From positions 62,001 through 126,000 of the forward strand of contig JACYLU010000033.1 in NCBI GenBank assembly GCA_015272325.1: a stretch of 64,000 bases of DNA, in the 5' to 3' direction. A model generated the notes under the pieces. The model had not been told where the DNA came from and ran no database searches. It saw only the letters and a list, made by a program, of their open reading frames with translations. This DNA comes from Synechococcales cyanobacterium C42_A2020_086 (GTDB lineage: Bacteria > Cyanobacteriota > Cyanobacteriia > Elainellales > Elainellaceae). Both the position numbers and the translations under genes were made by a program. Positions 1 through 9,054 of this stretch are shown in pieces. Positions within the stretch are counted from its first letter, which is position 1; each line of letters opens with the position of its first letter.

Positions 1-858
1 GTGCAGAGAGCGGACTTCCTGCTGCAAGAAATAAATTTGTTTGGGATTATTTACCTCAGCTGCACGGGCAATGGTGCGCTCATCCCGTTCGCCCGCTTCG
101 GTCATCAGCTTCACCCACAGCCGGGTGCGAAACTGCCCCACAAGGGTGCTTACTATTCGCAGCGGTGGCTCGTTGCGGTTAAGCAAATCGGACACCAAGG
201 ATAGCGCTTTGCTAGTATGACCCTGGCGAATTGCGGTTGCCAACTGCAAACTGCTTTGAGTAGAGGTAGTAATCAGGGCCGCTACGGTGGCTTCGTCTAG
301 GGGGTGCTTGGATTGGCCAGCGTAGAGGTGAAGTTTGTCGACTTCCATATAGAGCTGACGCGAATGGTTACCCACTGCCTCGACGAGCAACTGCACCGCG
401 CCAGCAGTGAGCTTGACGCCCCTTTCATGAGCGACCTGCCGCACATGCTGAGCAAGCTGATCCGTTTTCCAGGGGGCAATCGGCGTGAATTCCCGGATCT
501 CGGCATAGCGCTGCAGCAGCTTTGTAGACTTGAGGCGACCATCGGGCTTAGCCGAACTAGTGAACAGCAGCACTGTTGTCTCGGGTAGCACCGGCAGCGT
601 GCGCTCTAGCTCCACGAGCAGGTCCTCTGGACAGCGCTGCCCCAGCGTGGTTTCCGCCAACCACACCATGCGTTGACCTGCACCAAAGGGGGCGGTCATG
701 GCCAGATTCAAGCCCTGAATAATGGCATCGGGCTGCTCGGGCGACAGCTTCGTGTAGTTGAAATCAGCCCATTGCGGATCGAGACAGGTGGTGCGAAGGG
801 CCGTCACCGCCCGATTCAGGACAAATTCATCTTCTCCCCAGAAAAAATAGATTGGCAT
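1..858 (-). CDS. holA: DNA polymerase III subunit delta (HolA), C-terminus cut by window edge
   Basis: The minus-strand frame is open from an ATG at 858 to the left edge, giving 286 codons without a stop. The N-terminus starts MPIYFFWGEDEFVLNRAV, which matches the opening of HolA proteins. HolA is the clamp-loader subunit that opens the beta sliding clamp in DNA replication. The rest reads as the usual helical delta fold, with a segment on the order of GNHSRQLYMEVDKL typical of the family. About 40-50 residues should lie outside the window. The gene is divergent from the DUF1868 gene. Confidence 0.88.
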   Translation of the reverse strand, partial: MPIYFFWGEDEFVLNRAVTALRTTCLDPQWADFNYTKLSPEQPDAIIQGLNLAMTAPFGAGQRMVWLAETTLGQRCPEDLLVELERTLPVLPETTVLLFTSSAKPDGRLKSTKLLQRYAEIREFTPIAPWKTDQLAQHVRQVAHERGVKLTAGAVQLLVEAVGNHSRQLYMEVDKLHLYAGQSKHPLDEATVAALITTSTQSSLQLATAIRQGHTSKALSLVSDLLNRNEPPLRIVSTLVGQFRTRLWVKLMTEAGERDERTIARAAEVNNPKQIYFLQQEVRSLH

Positions 859-1123
859 GGCATGGGTCAGTGGTGTCAGGTGGCAGCTGTTCTGGAGTCG
901 CACCGTTGGCTGTAGGATATTGTTCAAGCCCAGAGGCTCTGCGATCCCATCTCAATACGCGCCAAGAAACGGTGAATTTTGAGTTGGGGTTGAGTGGATT
1001 AGGGGACACCGATCTCGGTCTAATTCTTTGTAAGATGACAGGGGGATGGGGTTCCTGTCCCGCAGTTGATGTTTAGCTTGTACAGCTACAGCCTATACCC
1101 ATTGGAACGCGAGGCAAGCAAGA

Positions 1124-1912
1124 TTGGACGACACCTATCAAGTTTATGTGAATCGAGTGGCACCGATGACTGTTCCCGAGGCTTTTCAGTCTCAGGTGCA
1201 GTACATTCAGCCGTCCCCTAAGTTTTACCGTGATGCTACCGGAGAGATTCAACCCGCTGATTTTCCGGGCTACACGGTCATTTCGCCGCCTTGGGCAGAT
1301 GATGATCACAACAACGACTTTTTTACTCATCTGCAAACCTACCAACAGCAGATATTGCAGCAGCTAGAGCCGGGGCTAGTGATTCCGGTACCCGCCCAAA
1401 GCTTTCACTTCACATTGGCTGATCTGATTTGGGCCAGCGCCTATCGACACGCCATTGAAGATCCCACCTTTGAGCAGCAGTTGCACGAGCGCGTTGCCCA
1501 AAGTTTTGCCAAGAGCCAATCCAAGGTGCAATCGCCAAAACCGATCTATTGGCAGATCCTTGGGCTGTTCTTGCGGACTCGCGCCATTGGCGTTTGCTTG
1601 GTGCCAAAAGACGAGGACTCCTATGAACGAGTGCTGGAGCTGCGGCGCGCGATTTACCAAAACCCAGATTTGATCGCTCTTGGTGTAGAGCAGCAGTACA
1701 ACTTTACCGCCCATATCACCCTGGGCTATTTCGGTGAGGGTGCCGCTACCGTAGATCGCGAACAGCTCAGCCAGACGCTCATTCACCTGAATGATTACTG
1801 GTTAGAAGCAGAGCCTCAGGAAATCTGGGTGCATCGGGCAGAGCTGCGCAAGTTCGACGACATGACGTGGTATTACCGGGAACCTCATTGGGCCACAGTA
1901 CAGTTTTATTAA
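1124..1912 (+). CDS. DUF1868 protein, 2H phosphoesterase-like
   Basis: A 262-residue protein with two H-x-T motifs, H95-F-T97 in SFHFTLADL and H197-I-T199 in FTAHITLGYF, spaced about 100 residues apart. This is the signature of the 2H (LigT-like) phosphoesterase fold, and the overall sequence resembles the cyanobacterial DUF1868 family. Family members are expected to act on 2',3'-cyclic or 2',5'-linked phosphates, but the substrate here is unknown. The start chosen is a TTG at 1124 with GAGG about ten bases upstream, because the MDDTYQVYVNRV opening fits relatives; an ATG at 1166 is the alternative. The stop codon lies inside a 12-bp tandem duplication. Confidence 0.75.
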   Translation: MDDTYQVYVNRVAPMTVPEAFQSQVQYIQPSPKFYRDATGEIQPADFPGYTVISPPWADDDHNNDFFTHLQTYQQQILQQLEPGLVIPVPAQSFHFTLADLIWASAYRHAIEDPTFEQQLHERVAQSFAKSQSKVQSPKPIYWQILGLFLRTRAIGVCLVPKDEDSYERVLELRRAIYQNPDLIALGVEQQYNFTAHITLGYFGEGAATVDREQLSQTLIHLNDYWLEAEPQEIWVHRAELRKFDDMTWYYREPHWATVQFY

Positions 1913-1923
1913 CAGTTTTATTA
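1900..1923. repeat. 12-bp perfect tandem duplication
   Basis: The 12-mer ACAGTTTTATTA occurs at 1900-1911 and again at 1912-1923. The first copy spans the end of the DUF1868 gene and supplies its TAA stop. It is one of many two-copy duplications in the spacers of this window. Confidence 0.9.
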
Positions 1924-1975
1924 AAACTATTAAAGTCCGGCCGTGTTTAAGAGAGCGGTTGCCAGGAGGTTCAGC

Positions 1976-2599
1976 ATGGCTTCCTTGAATCATCCCATCC
2001 TGGAGCAAAGTTTCGCAGTGATTGATCGGGAAGTCGGTGAACACGGCTTGAGCGCGGAGGAATACGCCATCCTGCGACGGGTCATTCACAGTACGGCCGA
2101 TTTTGAGTTTAAGCATTTGCTGCGCTGCAGTCCGGGGGCTATTCCGCAGGCGGTGGCTGCCCTGCGTCGGTCGGTGCCGATTGTTACGGATGTCAGCATG
2201 GTGAAACAGGGCATTCAGACCCTTGTTGCCAAAACTTTTCAGAACCCGATCTTGACGGCGGTAGAACAAGTGGATCAGGCGTTGCCCGGAAAAACCCGCA
2301 CCGAAACTGGGCTGCTTGCCTGTTGGCAGCGCCTACCGCAAGCTATCTACGTGATTGGCAATGCGCCGACTGCGTTACTGGCGCTCTGTGACGTGCTGAA
2401 AACTGCACCAGTTCGCCCTGCCTTAGTGATCGGTGCTCCCGTAGGCTTTATTTCAGTGGTTGAAGCGAAGGCTGCCTTAGCGAGAACCGATGTGGCGCAA
2501 ATCCGCATAGAAGGGCGCAAAGGGGGTTCCCCTGTGGCCGCAGCCATTCTGAATGCTCTGCTAGTCCTAGCCTGGGAACAGTCACCTCCAGCGTCCTAA
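1976..2599 (+). CDS. cobH: Precorrin-8X methylmutase
   Basis: A 207-residue protein that moves the C-11 methyl group to C-12, converting precorrin-8X to hydrogenobyrinate in corrin-ring (vitamin B12-type) synthesis. The catalytic histidine is H38 in VIHSTADFEF, and the family glycine-rich stretches VIGNAPTALL and VIGAPVGFISV follow. A strong Shine-Dalgarno AGGAGG at 1964-1969 points to the ATG at 1976 rather than a GTG upstream at 1943. The fused CbiG-CobJ enzyme at 50.3 kb acts in the same pathway. Confidence 0.93.
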   Translation: MASLNHPILEQSFAVIDREVGEHGLSAEEYAILRRVIHSTADFEFKHLLRCSPGAIPQAVAALRRSVPIVTDVSMVKQGIQTLVAKTFQNPILTAVEQVDQALPGKTRTETGLLACWQRLPQAIYVIGNAPTALLALCDVLKTAPVRPALVIGAPVGFISVVEAKAALARTDVAQIRIEGRKGGSPVAAAILNALLVLAWEQSPPAS

Positions 2600-2679
2600 G
2601 TCCAGAAGGATCCAACGGGTCCTGCCGCAGCCAGGGAACCGGGTTCTGTTTTCTTTTCTATGTCGTTTCCGCCCGGGTT

Positions 2680-3213
2680 CTATGACGATGGCACTAATCG
2701 CTTGCGCAGCGATTCGGCTCGTCGCTTGGCAGTGCTATTTTTGGGATCAATCGCTAAGACTTGCTCGTAGGTTTCTAGCGCCTGAGCGGTAAGTTGCTTC
2801 TTCTCGTAGGCAAAGGCGAGGTTGTTGAGCGCCGTCGGATATTCAGGTAGGTGCTGCAGCGCTTCTTTGTACTGCCGGATGGCCAAGTCAAACTGCTCCT
2901 GTGCAGCGTAGGCAAACCCCAGCGCGTTGTAGACCAGCGCCAAATTTTCTTCCCCTTCCAGGTCTTTGGACTTCAAGGCTTTTTGGAATTGAGCAATCGC
3001 TTGGCTATACAGCCGTTTGTCGAGCAAGATTCCGCCAAGTTCGTAGTATTCCAGGGCAGTACCTTTTTCCTTGCTCAGCTTGCTCTGTAGCCGAGACAGA
3101 GTGCCTTCGGTGCGGCGCGTACGCAGAATCTGCCGAAACAAAAACCACCCCGCCACGGCAAGCAGGGTTACTAAAATTCCCAGGTAAATGACGGGAAGCA
3201 AACTATCGTCCAT
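2680..3213 (-). CDS. ycf37: Ycf37-like TPR protein, photosystem I assembly
   Basis: About 177 residues. One N-terminal membrane helix (residues 5-27, LLPVIYLGILVTLLAVAGW) is followed by an RTRRTEGTLSRLQ linker and about three tetratricopeptide repeats, with repeat consensus such as ALNNLAFAYEKKQLTAQALE. This layout matches cyanobacterial Ycf37, a thylakoid-anchored factor for photosystem I assembly or stability. The ATG at 3213 is preferred over the TTG at 3225. It lies downstream of, and on the same strand as, the psbEFLJ operon, but a terminator-like hairpin separates them. Confidence 0.75.
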   Translation of the reverse strand: MDDSLLPVIYLGILVTLLAVAGWFLFRQILRTRRTEGTLSRLQSKLSKEKGTALEYYELGGILLDKRLYSQAIAQFQKALKSKDLEGEENLALVYNALGFAYAAQEQFDLAIRQYKEALQHLPEYPTALNNLAFAYEKKQLTAQALETYEQVLAIDPKNSTAKRRAESLRKRLVPSS

Positions 3214-3368
3214 AGCCCTCATCAACTGGCAGCAAAGACATTGATTTCATTCTCCAGCCTACACCAGAAGCAGAACGGAGACGGAGAACCCATTCTCTCT
3301 GTGTACTCACCTACTTCTATTTACCTATTACCTACTTGCTGAGGCAACCCATACTCTGCTCTCTCTTT

Positions 3369-3392
3369 AGTCTGTTCAGGAGTCTGTTCAGG
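3369..3392. repeat. 12-bp perfect tandem duplication
   Basis: AGTCTGTTCAGG is repeated exactly, at 3369-3380 and 3381-3392, in the 320-bp spacer between psbJ and ycf37. Apart from this repeat and the hairpin at 3404-3435, I see no gene or RNA in that spacer. Confidence 0.9.
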
Positions 3393-3403
3393 TTGCTCAG
3401 TCT

Positions 3404-3435
3404 AAAAGGCAGCCGCCTACGCAAACGACTGCCTT
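3404..3435 (-). terminator. Likely intrinsic terminator of psbEFLJ
   Basis: Read on the minus strand, AAGGCAG pairs with CTGCCTT around a loop and is followed by TTTT before the sequence degrades. It lies about 100 bp after the psbJ stop, where the operon would end. Stem length is short (7 bp), so termination strength is uncertain. Confidence 0.5.
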
Positions 3436-3536
3436 CAAGAATGATCAAGGGTAATTTTGCTGCACTATCCTACCATTACCTCAGAGCAGCCTATTCGGGC
3501 GGCTCTTGGCATCGAGGAGAGCGAGACCAATACGGA

Positions 3537-3656
3537 TCAGACTGAAGATCCTAATCCAGCGTAGGCACCGTAGAAGAAAAGCCCCACTACCACGAGAACA
3601 CCTGTACCAGCAATAGTGGCAACCACCCAAAGCGGAATTCTGCCAGACTGCAACAT
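3537..3656 (-). CDS. psbJ: Photosystem II protein PsbJ
   Basis: A 39-residue single-helix subunit of photosystem II. The sequence [14 protein letters not shown] followed by [14 protein letters not shown] is diagnostic of PsbJ, which sits beside cytochrome b559 and influences QA/QB electron flow and plastoquinone exchange. A strong AGGAGG ribosome site lies 11 bases before the ATG. It is the last gene of psbE-psbF-psbL-psbJ, 47 bp after psbL. Confidence 0.96.
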   Translation of the reverse strand: MLQSGRIPLWVVATIAGTGVLVVVGLFFYGAYAGLGSSV

Positions 3657-3703
3657 TGTCTTATTAACCTCCTAAAGCGCTGTTTGAGTCAGCTCAAGCC
3701 AAA

Positions 3704-3829
3704 TTAATTGAAGAAGTAGCTAGAAAACAGAATGCCCAGAACGAAAATGAGCAGCAAACCCAAATAGAGCGATGTCCGGTTCAACTCAACGGGTTGTTTG
3801 TTGGGATTGGGAGTGCGTTCTAATGCCAC
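3704..3829 (-). CDS. psbL: Photosystem II protein PsbL, GTG start
   Basis: A 41-residue single-helix subunit. [20 protein letters not shown] and the ending [10 protein letters not shown] identify PsbL, which is needed for the QA site and PSII dimer stability. The usual ATG before the Glu-Arg-Thr motif is absent (the codon there is TTA), so the start must be the GTG two codons earlier. An AGGAG site overlapping the psbF stop codon (TAGGAG) lies at a good distance from this GTG and supports it. Confidence 0.94.
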   Translation of the reverse strand: MALERTPNPNKQPVELNRTSLYLGLLLIFVLGILFSSYFFN

Positions 3830-3839
3830 GAGCTTGCTC

Positions 3840-3992
<153 letters not shown>

Positions 3993-4247
3993 TTACTTTC
4001 GTTCTTGTATAAACTGCTCAATTTGGCCTTTCGCTTCAAAGCGATCCGTCACCACGGGTACCTCTTGCCGCTCCTGCGAATAGTACTCGTTGGGGCGAGG
4101 TGTACCAAAGACATCATAGGCCAAGCCCGTGCTAACAAACAGCCATCCAGCAATGAACAAAGCCGGAATCGTAATGCTGTGAATGACCCAGTATCGCACA
4201 CTGGTAACAATGTCTGAAAACGGGCGTTCACCTGTTGTTCCTGCCAT
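3993..4247 (-). CDS. psbE: Cytochrome b559 subunit alpha PsbE
   Basis: An 84-residue protein with the PsbE signature [20 protein letters not shown]23 is the heme ligand and a single membrane helix follows. The C-terminal half ([20 protein letters not shown]) is the lumenal domain. It is the first gene of the psbEFLJ operon. A GGGAGGAG ribosome site precedes the ATG, and a candidate promoter lies about 40 bp upstream. Confidence 0.97.
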   Translation of the reverse strand: MAGTTGERPFSDIVTSVRYWVIHSITIPALFIAGWLFVSTGLAYDVFGTPRPNEYYSQERQEVPVVTDRFEAKGQIEQFIQERK

Positions 4248-4287
4248 TTATTCTCCTCCCATAACAACAATCAAAAGCTCAATTTAT

Positions 4288-4316
4288 ATCATACGAGAGT
4301 GGGTAAAGAGTCACAA
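4288..4316 (-). promoter_or_regulatory. Candidate sigma-70 promoter of psbEFLJ
   Basis: On the minus strand a -35-like TTGTGA (4311-4316) and a -10-like TATGAT (4288-4293) are separated by exactly 17 bp. Transcription would start near 4281 and give a leader of about 34 bases ending at the psbE start. The -35 match is only partial. Confidence 0.5.
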
Positions 4317-4422
4317 GCAAACTCAACTATTTCAATGGCCTTCAGTCCGAATCATTGAACTCAATTCCGCTTTAGTCCGCTGTCACTTTCTTCACCCTTT
4401 TCTGCCCATTAGGAAATTGCGT

Positions 4423-5424
4423 CTAGGCGGTCGGCTGATATCTCAGCAATGTGCCCCGCTGTCCTAGCACATAACCCTGCTCAGGCGTGATGAATACAAT
4501 CTGGTAGAAGTTAGACGGTACATCCTCTACCGCTCGATCTTTCTGCCAAGTTTGACCCCCATCGAAGCTAACGAGCAGATTTCCACTGCCGCCAGCGACC
4601 CAAATCTCGTTGGGCGTACGATAGTCTAGATCGAGCAACCCCCAGCTAGTGGCAAACTCTGGGGTAATGGTGTCACCCCACTCCTCATAATTGTCCGGAG
4701 CGCTAAACTGTAAGGTTCCACCACGGGCAAGCAGCCAGAGCTGTCCATCCTTGCCGTATCCCATGTTTTGCAAGCGGCGAGAGCTAGTGCGGTTGTGAGG
4801 CTGCCAGGCTTCCTGTCCAGGAGTCCAGGTGGAATAGAAGCTGCCCCGTGCCGAAACTGCAACATACTTGCCATCGTCGGAACGGGAAATGTTGCGCACT
4901 ACCCCAACCGCCTCTTGAACTAGCGCCTGCCACGTTTTGCCGCCATCTTCAGTGCGATAGATTGCACCCACGTCTGTTGTCATCTCTGCCAACTGAGGAC
5001 CCAAAGCAGTTACGGTATAGGGGGAACCAGGTAACTTCTCACTGAGGGGAATCCGTAGCCAAGATTGTCCTCCGTCTGTTGTGTGCAGCAAGATGCTGGG
5101 CTGCCCCACAATCCATCCTTCCTGATCGGCAAAGCTCACAGAAGAAAAGCTATAAACCAGCTCATCGCCTAGATCAAGGGAACGCTGCTCCCACGTTTTG
5201 CCGCCGTCGGTGGTTTCTAAAAGAGTGGCGTTCTGACCGACGAGCCAACCGTGGTTTTCATTGGTAAAGGCAATATCGGTTAGCGTCTCTTTCGTTGGCA
5301 AAGGCACAACTTGCCAGGGATTGTAAGTGGTTGAGGGCAAGTAGCCGCGGGCACAGCTGCTGCACAGCAAAACTGCAACCACAACGAGAATAATTTGCCT
5401 GAACGATCTAAAAAATGACTGCAT
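4423..5424 (-). CDS. ycf48: Photosystem II assembly factor Ycf48
   Basis: A 333-residue protein with a hydrophobic export segment (residues 10-24, ending LLCSSC) that may be a signal peptide with a loosely matching lipobox. It is followed by a beta-propeller of BNR-type repeats, seen in recurring motifs such as [21 protein letters not shown] and [11 protein letters not shown]. Ycf48 (HCF136) binds precursor D1 and helps build the photosystem II reaction centre on the lumen side. It lies between rubA and psbEFLJ, the conserved cyanobacterial cluster. Confidence 0.93.
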   Translation of the reverse strand: MQSFFRSFRQIILVVVAVLLCSSCARGYLPSTTYNPWQVVPLPTKETLTDIAFTNENHGWLVGQNATLLETTDGGKTWEQRSLDLGDELVYSFSSVSFADQEGWIVGQPSILLHTTDGGQSWLRIPLSEKLPGSPYTVTALGPQLAEMTTDVGAIYRTEDGGKTWQALVQEAVGVVRNISRSDDGKYVAVSARGSFYSTWTPGQEAWQPHNRTSSRRLQNMGYGKDGQLWLLARGGTLQFSAPDNYEEWGDTITPEFATSWGLLDLDYRTPNEIWVAGGSGNLLVSFDGGQTWQKDRAVEDVPSNFYQIVFITPEQGYVLGQRGTLLRYQPTA

Positions 5425-5426
5425 CG

Positions 5427-5444
5427 AATCTCAATAATCTCAAT
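5427..5444. repeat. 9-bp perfect tandem duplication
   Basis: AATCTCAAT occurs at 5427-5435 and 5436-5444, just upstream of the ycf48 start on the minus strand. Confidence 0.85.
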
Positions 5445-5642
5445 CTGTGACGCTAAACGGTGAACCAGAGTTTTTGGAGGAATGAAACTCACAGCCAAGA
5501 TGGATTGTTGGCTGGAATGGCAACGGGCTGTTCGTAGCGCTGCGAAGTGGAGCGAGTTCCCAAACTAAGGAGTCTAGCTCAGTCCACTAGAAGCATTGAT
5601 GCTGAACCGATCCGCCTTGCCTTCCTAAGCAACTCGGAAGAT

Positions 5643-5978
5643 TTAATTTAAGCCGTAGAGGCTGAGAAAAAAGAGGAAGCCCAAGGCCAGCGCTCCAAAG
5701 ATCAACACGTTTTTCTGTCCAGGGGTAAGAGCATTTACCCCTATCCCATATTTAAGGTTTTCTTTGAATCCTGAAGGATTACCGACAGGACCAATATTAG
5801 AAAACATCGCCTTCTTAACACCGCAAACCGGGCAGCGCCAAGTTTCTGGCAAGTCCTCGAAGGACGTTCCCGGAGCAATGTTTTTGGTGCTGTCTCCTTT
5901 CATCGGTTCATAGATGTAACCACAAGCTCTGCATTCATACCGATCTAGAGTTTTGGGGTCAAGAGCTTCTGTAGTCAT
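5643..5978 (-). CDS. rubA: Membrane-anchored rubredoxin RubA
   Basis: A 111-residue protein with an N-terminal rubredoxin domain whose four iron ligands are C16, C19 (CRACG) and C49, C52 (CPVCG). A linker and a C-terminal membrane helix (residues 90-108, LIFGALALGFLFF) follow. RubA in cyanobacteria and chloroplasts is a thylakoid protein required for early photosystem II assembly. It is upstream of ycf48 and psbEFLJ on the same strand. The ATG at 5978 gives the usual family length; an upstream in-frame start at 6023 would add 15 residues not seen in relatives. Confidence 0.92.
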   Translation of the reverse strand: MTTEALDPKTLDRYECRACGYIYEPMKGDSTKNIAPGTSFEDLPETWRCPVCGVKKAMFSNIGPVGNPSGFKENLKYGIGVNALTPGQKNVLIFGALALGFLFFLSLYGLN

Positions 5979-6048
5979 CGGTAGTTCCCCATGAGTGACA
6001 GGGCAGTAAAGTAAGGGCAGCAAATATTAAAAACTCTGTTAAAGATTA

Positions 6049-6063
6049 TGACATATAGTGTCA
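6049..6063. promoter_or_regulatory. Inverted repeat TGACA-N5-TGTCA upstream of rubA
   Basis: TGACA (6049-6053) and TGTCA (6059-6063) form a perfect 5-bp inverted repeat around TATAG, about 70 bp upstream of the chosen rubA start. It could be a small operator for the rubA-ycf48 unit. I recognise no specific regulator, and short repeats like this also arise by chance. Confidence 0.3.
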
Positions 6064-6189
6064 CTTGCGTTAAAGTTTGCGGCTTACTCACTGCTTACCG
6101 CTAGGAGAAAACGACTCTTCAACGAAGCCACAGCGGGCTTTGCAGACAGGATTTGCATAACCAGATGACCGCTGCTGCCTCGAGCCAAC

Positions 6190-6678
6190 CTAAGGTGAGG
6201 GCCGCTTTGAGTTGCCATTAGACTGCGACGGACGGCCGAAAGCGGCAATCAGCAGGCAGACAATGCCAACGTTAATGAAGACATCGGCCAGATTAAACAC
6301 CGGAAAGCCAATTAGGCGGAAATCTAAGAAATCCACAACTTCGCCGGCCATAAATCGATCAATCCCGTTGCCGAGAGCACCGGCTAGGATGCAGCCATAG
6401 CCCCACTGCTCCCACCGATTCATGCGCGGCCCCAGCACCGCCAAAGCAATCAACCCCACGCTAACGATCAACGATAGCCAGCGCAGCCATTCGCCACTCT
6501 CGCTAAACAAACTGAACGCCGCTCCTCTATTGGTCACAAACGTGAAGTGAAACACACCCTCCCAAAGGGGCAGAGTTTGATTCAGCTCAAAGGTGCGCAC
6601 CACCCAAAACTTAGTGAGCTGATCGGCGATCAAGCCTATGGCAGCCGCAACCCAGAACAGACGGTTTTTGAAGCCCAT
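6190..6678 (-). CDS. lspA: Lipoprotein signal peptidase (signal peptidase II)
   Basis: A 162-residue membrane protein that cleaves prolipoprotein signal peptides after lipid attachment. The two catalytic aspartates are visible, D107 in ALGNGIDRF and D132 in FNLADVFINVG. The family motifs IADQLTKFWV and FVTNRGAAFSLF are also present, with four membrane helices. It is on the same strand as the upstream bioY, 160 bp away. Confidence 0.95.
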   Translation of the reverse strand: MGFKNRLFWVAAAIGLIADQLTKFWVVRTFELNQTLPLWEGVFHFTFVTNRGAAFSLFSESGEWLRWLSLIVSVGLIALAVLGPRMNRWEQWGYGCILAGALGNGIDRFMAGEVVDFLDFRLIGFPVFNLADVFINVGIVCLLIAAFGRPSQSNGNSKRPSP

Positions 6679-6837
6679 AGTTATTCCGCTATGCTCCGGC
6701 TAGCTCCTTGATTTCTCCCATTTGATTTCCCCCATCGGGACGAAAATACATCTGAACCCGGTGAATGATTTGGTGTGCCCTCTTGCTCATTGCTTCATCT
6801 CGTTAATGCTACTCAACGCTGTTCAGTGTATTCGGCT

Positions 6838-7428
6838 CTAGTAAAACATGAGATGCCGGAGCACGAATGCCAGAACTGCAACGGCGCACAGGATCGCGAG
6901 CTGACCCGGCAGCGGATACAGCGAATAAGTTGCGAGGGTACTCAGGAGAGGCAGCGCTCCTACCTTGGTCCACTGCAACAGGTGAGCCAGCAGAATATAG
7001 CCCATTCCCGTTAGATGAATCGCCCCTAACCCCACTAGACTGCTCAAGGCCAGAGCTTCGAGCCGCACCGGCAACCGAAACGCTAGCAGCCCACAAAACC
7101 AGGCACCTGGAATGAAGCCGATGAGGTAGCCGAAGCTAGGGCGATGAATGTAGTCTAGTCCGCCACCCTGGGTAAACACATTAAACCAAGTGAGGCCCAG
7201 CAGTAGGTAGGCGATCTGAGAAATCACTGCCGCATGTCTACCGCCGAGGCAACTGACCAAAAGAACAGCTCCAATCTGCCAGGTTACGCCAAGAGAGTAA
7301 ACCTGCAGTCCTTGCTGACCCCAGTTCCAGGGAGGACCTACGATGAAGGCTTCCAGGAGGGTACCACCAATGGTCAGAATCAGACCGATCAGTGCCCACA
7401 TCAGTTGGGTGGGAGCAGCCACATTCAC
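6838..7428 (-). CDS. bioY: Biotin transporter BioY
   Basis: A 196-residue protein with about six membrane segments, the S-component fold of an ECF-type vitamin importer for biotin. The motif FTQGGGLDYIHRPSFGYLIG is the BioY substrate-region signature. The start is given as a GTG at 7426-7428; no clear ribosome site is visible, so an internal ATG ten codons in remains possible. No ECF ATPase genes are nearby; BioY can work alone or share a distant energizing module. Confidence 0.88.
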   Translation of the reverse strand: MNVAAPTQLMWALIGLILTIGGTLLEAFIVGPPWNWGQQGLQVYSLGVTWQIGAVLLVSCLGGRHAAVISQIAYLLLGLTWFNVFTQGGGLDYIHRPSFGYLIGFIPGAWFCGLLAFRLPVRLEALALSSLVGLGAIHLTGMGYILLAHLLQWTKVGALPLLSTLATYSLYPLPGQLAILCAVAVLAFVLRHLMFY

Positions 7429-7668
7429 GTTGGAAAAAGGTAGGAATCAGAACAAAAGTGTGGACGGTTGACCCTATGGAACCAGACCGATTGCTATCGG
7501 AACCCAGTGTCTTTGCTGCAGACTTAGCGCTCAGCCAAGTTTCAACCCACTCCATGTGCTTTGCATGTGCTAACCGAGACAGGTCCAGCCGCCAACCCCA
7601 AGATTATACTCTCTCGCTCCATTGTGAGCATGGTCCCTGAGAAATTCCTTGGCGGGTGCGAGCTGCCC

Positions 7669-8625
7669 TCAAGACGTAGAGACCAGCGCGGCAGTTAGAC
7701 GGCGGGGAATCTCATAGCTGAGAAAGTCATAGGCCATGATCGTATTCGGGAAAATGGCTTTGGCTTCAGCGAGCAAATCCTCCAACTGGATGGCGTTACC
7801 AGGAGCATAGCGGGGGCTAAAGTGGGTCATGATCAACTGGTGCACCTGCGCTGCCAAGGCCACCTGCGCCGCCATAGTAGAGGTGGAGTGCAGGCGCTGA
7901 TAGGCTAGTTCTGCATCCTGATGGGCAAAGGTAGCCTCATGCACCAGCACGTCAGCATCTCTGGCTAACTCGACCGCATTCTCGCAGAAGATTGTGTCAG
8001 TACAGTAGACAAACTTGCGCCCGACTTGCGTGTCGCCGCAGAGATCTGCACCATTAATGATGCGCCCGTCTGACAGCGTAATTACTTCGCCTCGCTTCAG
8101 CTTGCCATAGAGTGGACCGGGAGGAATACCCAGCGCTACAGCTCGCTCAACATCAAATCGGCCGGGTTTGTCTTTTTCGGCGACTCGATAGCCAAAGGCG
8201 GGCACGCGGTGAGTCAAAGGGGCACAGCTTACGGTAAATTCGTCATCTTCAAACACGACTCCCGGCTGCACGGTGTGCACCTTAACGGGATAGGAGAAAT
8301 GGGTTTGGGAGTAGCGCCCGCACGCCTTCAGGTAATCTTCTAGCTTGGGCGGGCCATAAACATCAATACGGCTGGGGCTACCGGCTAATCCGCAGCTTGC
8401 CAGCAGACCCATTAGGCCGTAGGTGTGATCTCCATGCATGTGAGTCACGAAGATGCGTGTAATCTGACTGATCTTTAAGTCGCTCCGCAGGATCTGATGC
8501 TGTGTGCCTTCACCGCAGTCAAATAGCCAGATCTCAGCTCGTTGCGGGAGCCGCAAGGCAATACTGGAAACATTTCGCGATCGGGTTGGCACGCCCGAAC
8601 TTGTGCCAAGAAACGTAATTTGCAA
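7669..8625 (-). CDS. rnz: Ribonuclease Z
   Basis: A 318-residue metallo-beta-lactamase-fold endonuclease that trims the 3' end of tRNA precursors. The zinc motif [11 protein letters not shown], the N-terminal [13 protein letters not shown] and the flexible-arm region [14 protein letters not shown] identify tRNase Z. The C-terminal metal motifs VHEATF and MTHFSPRY are also present. The start appears to be TTG at 8623-8625, because the family begins directly at M[10 protein letters not shown] and no ATG is available there. Confidence 0.94.
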   Translation of the reverse strand: MQITFLGTSSGVPTRSRNVSSIALRLPQRAEIWLFDCGEGTQHQILRSDLKISQITRIFVTHMHGDHTYGLMGLLASCGLAGSPSRIDVYGPPKLEDYLKACGRYSQTHFSYPVKVHTVQPGVVFEDDEFTVSCAPLTHRVPAFGYRVAEKDKPGRFDVERAVALGIPPGPLYGKLKRGEVITLSDGRIINGADLCGDTQVGRKFVYCTDTIFCENAVELARDADVLVHEATFAHQDAELAYQRLHSTSTMAAQVALAAQVHQLIMTHFSPRYAPGNAIQLEDLLAEAKAIFPNTIMAYDFLSYEIPRRLTAALVSTS

Positions 8626-9054
8626 AGCGCAATGAACCTACACTAGAGCAATTTCCCACTCACCTATACTGACATACTTGCTTCAATTCTGAAGGTTGCT
8701 GGGGGTCAGCGTAGTTCTGGAAGTTATCTAAATTGCTAAATCTCTAAATCACGCTATCCATCGGGCTTGTAAAGCCTAGCATTGCTGCTGCTCTTATTCT
8801 CTATCAAGAATTTAATTAATCAGTAGCGACCAATCACGCGCAAATTATTTTAAGATTATGCGAAGTTAATAATTTAGCACTGATCCCCACCGTTACCGAT
8901 GGTTGGAAATGTACAGTCCCAATTTTGCAAAGCTCATCCTCAGTGCGCTGGACTGGGCTTATGTATTGGTTTAACGACTCGTTCAGTTCGGTTTTATCTC
9001 GGTTCGATTTGCTAGTTCAACTGGTTTAACCCGTCTGTGTGAGGAGCAGCTCTC
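8626..9054. other. Divergent intergenic region, no gene seen
   Basis: This 429-bp spacer lies between the divergent rnz and SpoIID-like genes. It is AT-richer than its surroundings around 8810-8880. I find no coding frame, tRNA or clear hairpin. It presumably holds the promoters of both genes. Confidence 0.6.

Noticed and set aside
7238-7555. Minus-strand 105-codon frame overlapping bioY
   Set aside because: The overlap region is explained by bioY in another frame, and its product has no membrane or domain pattern.
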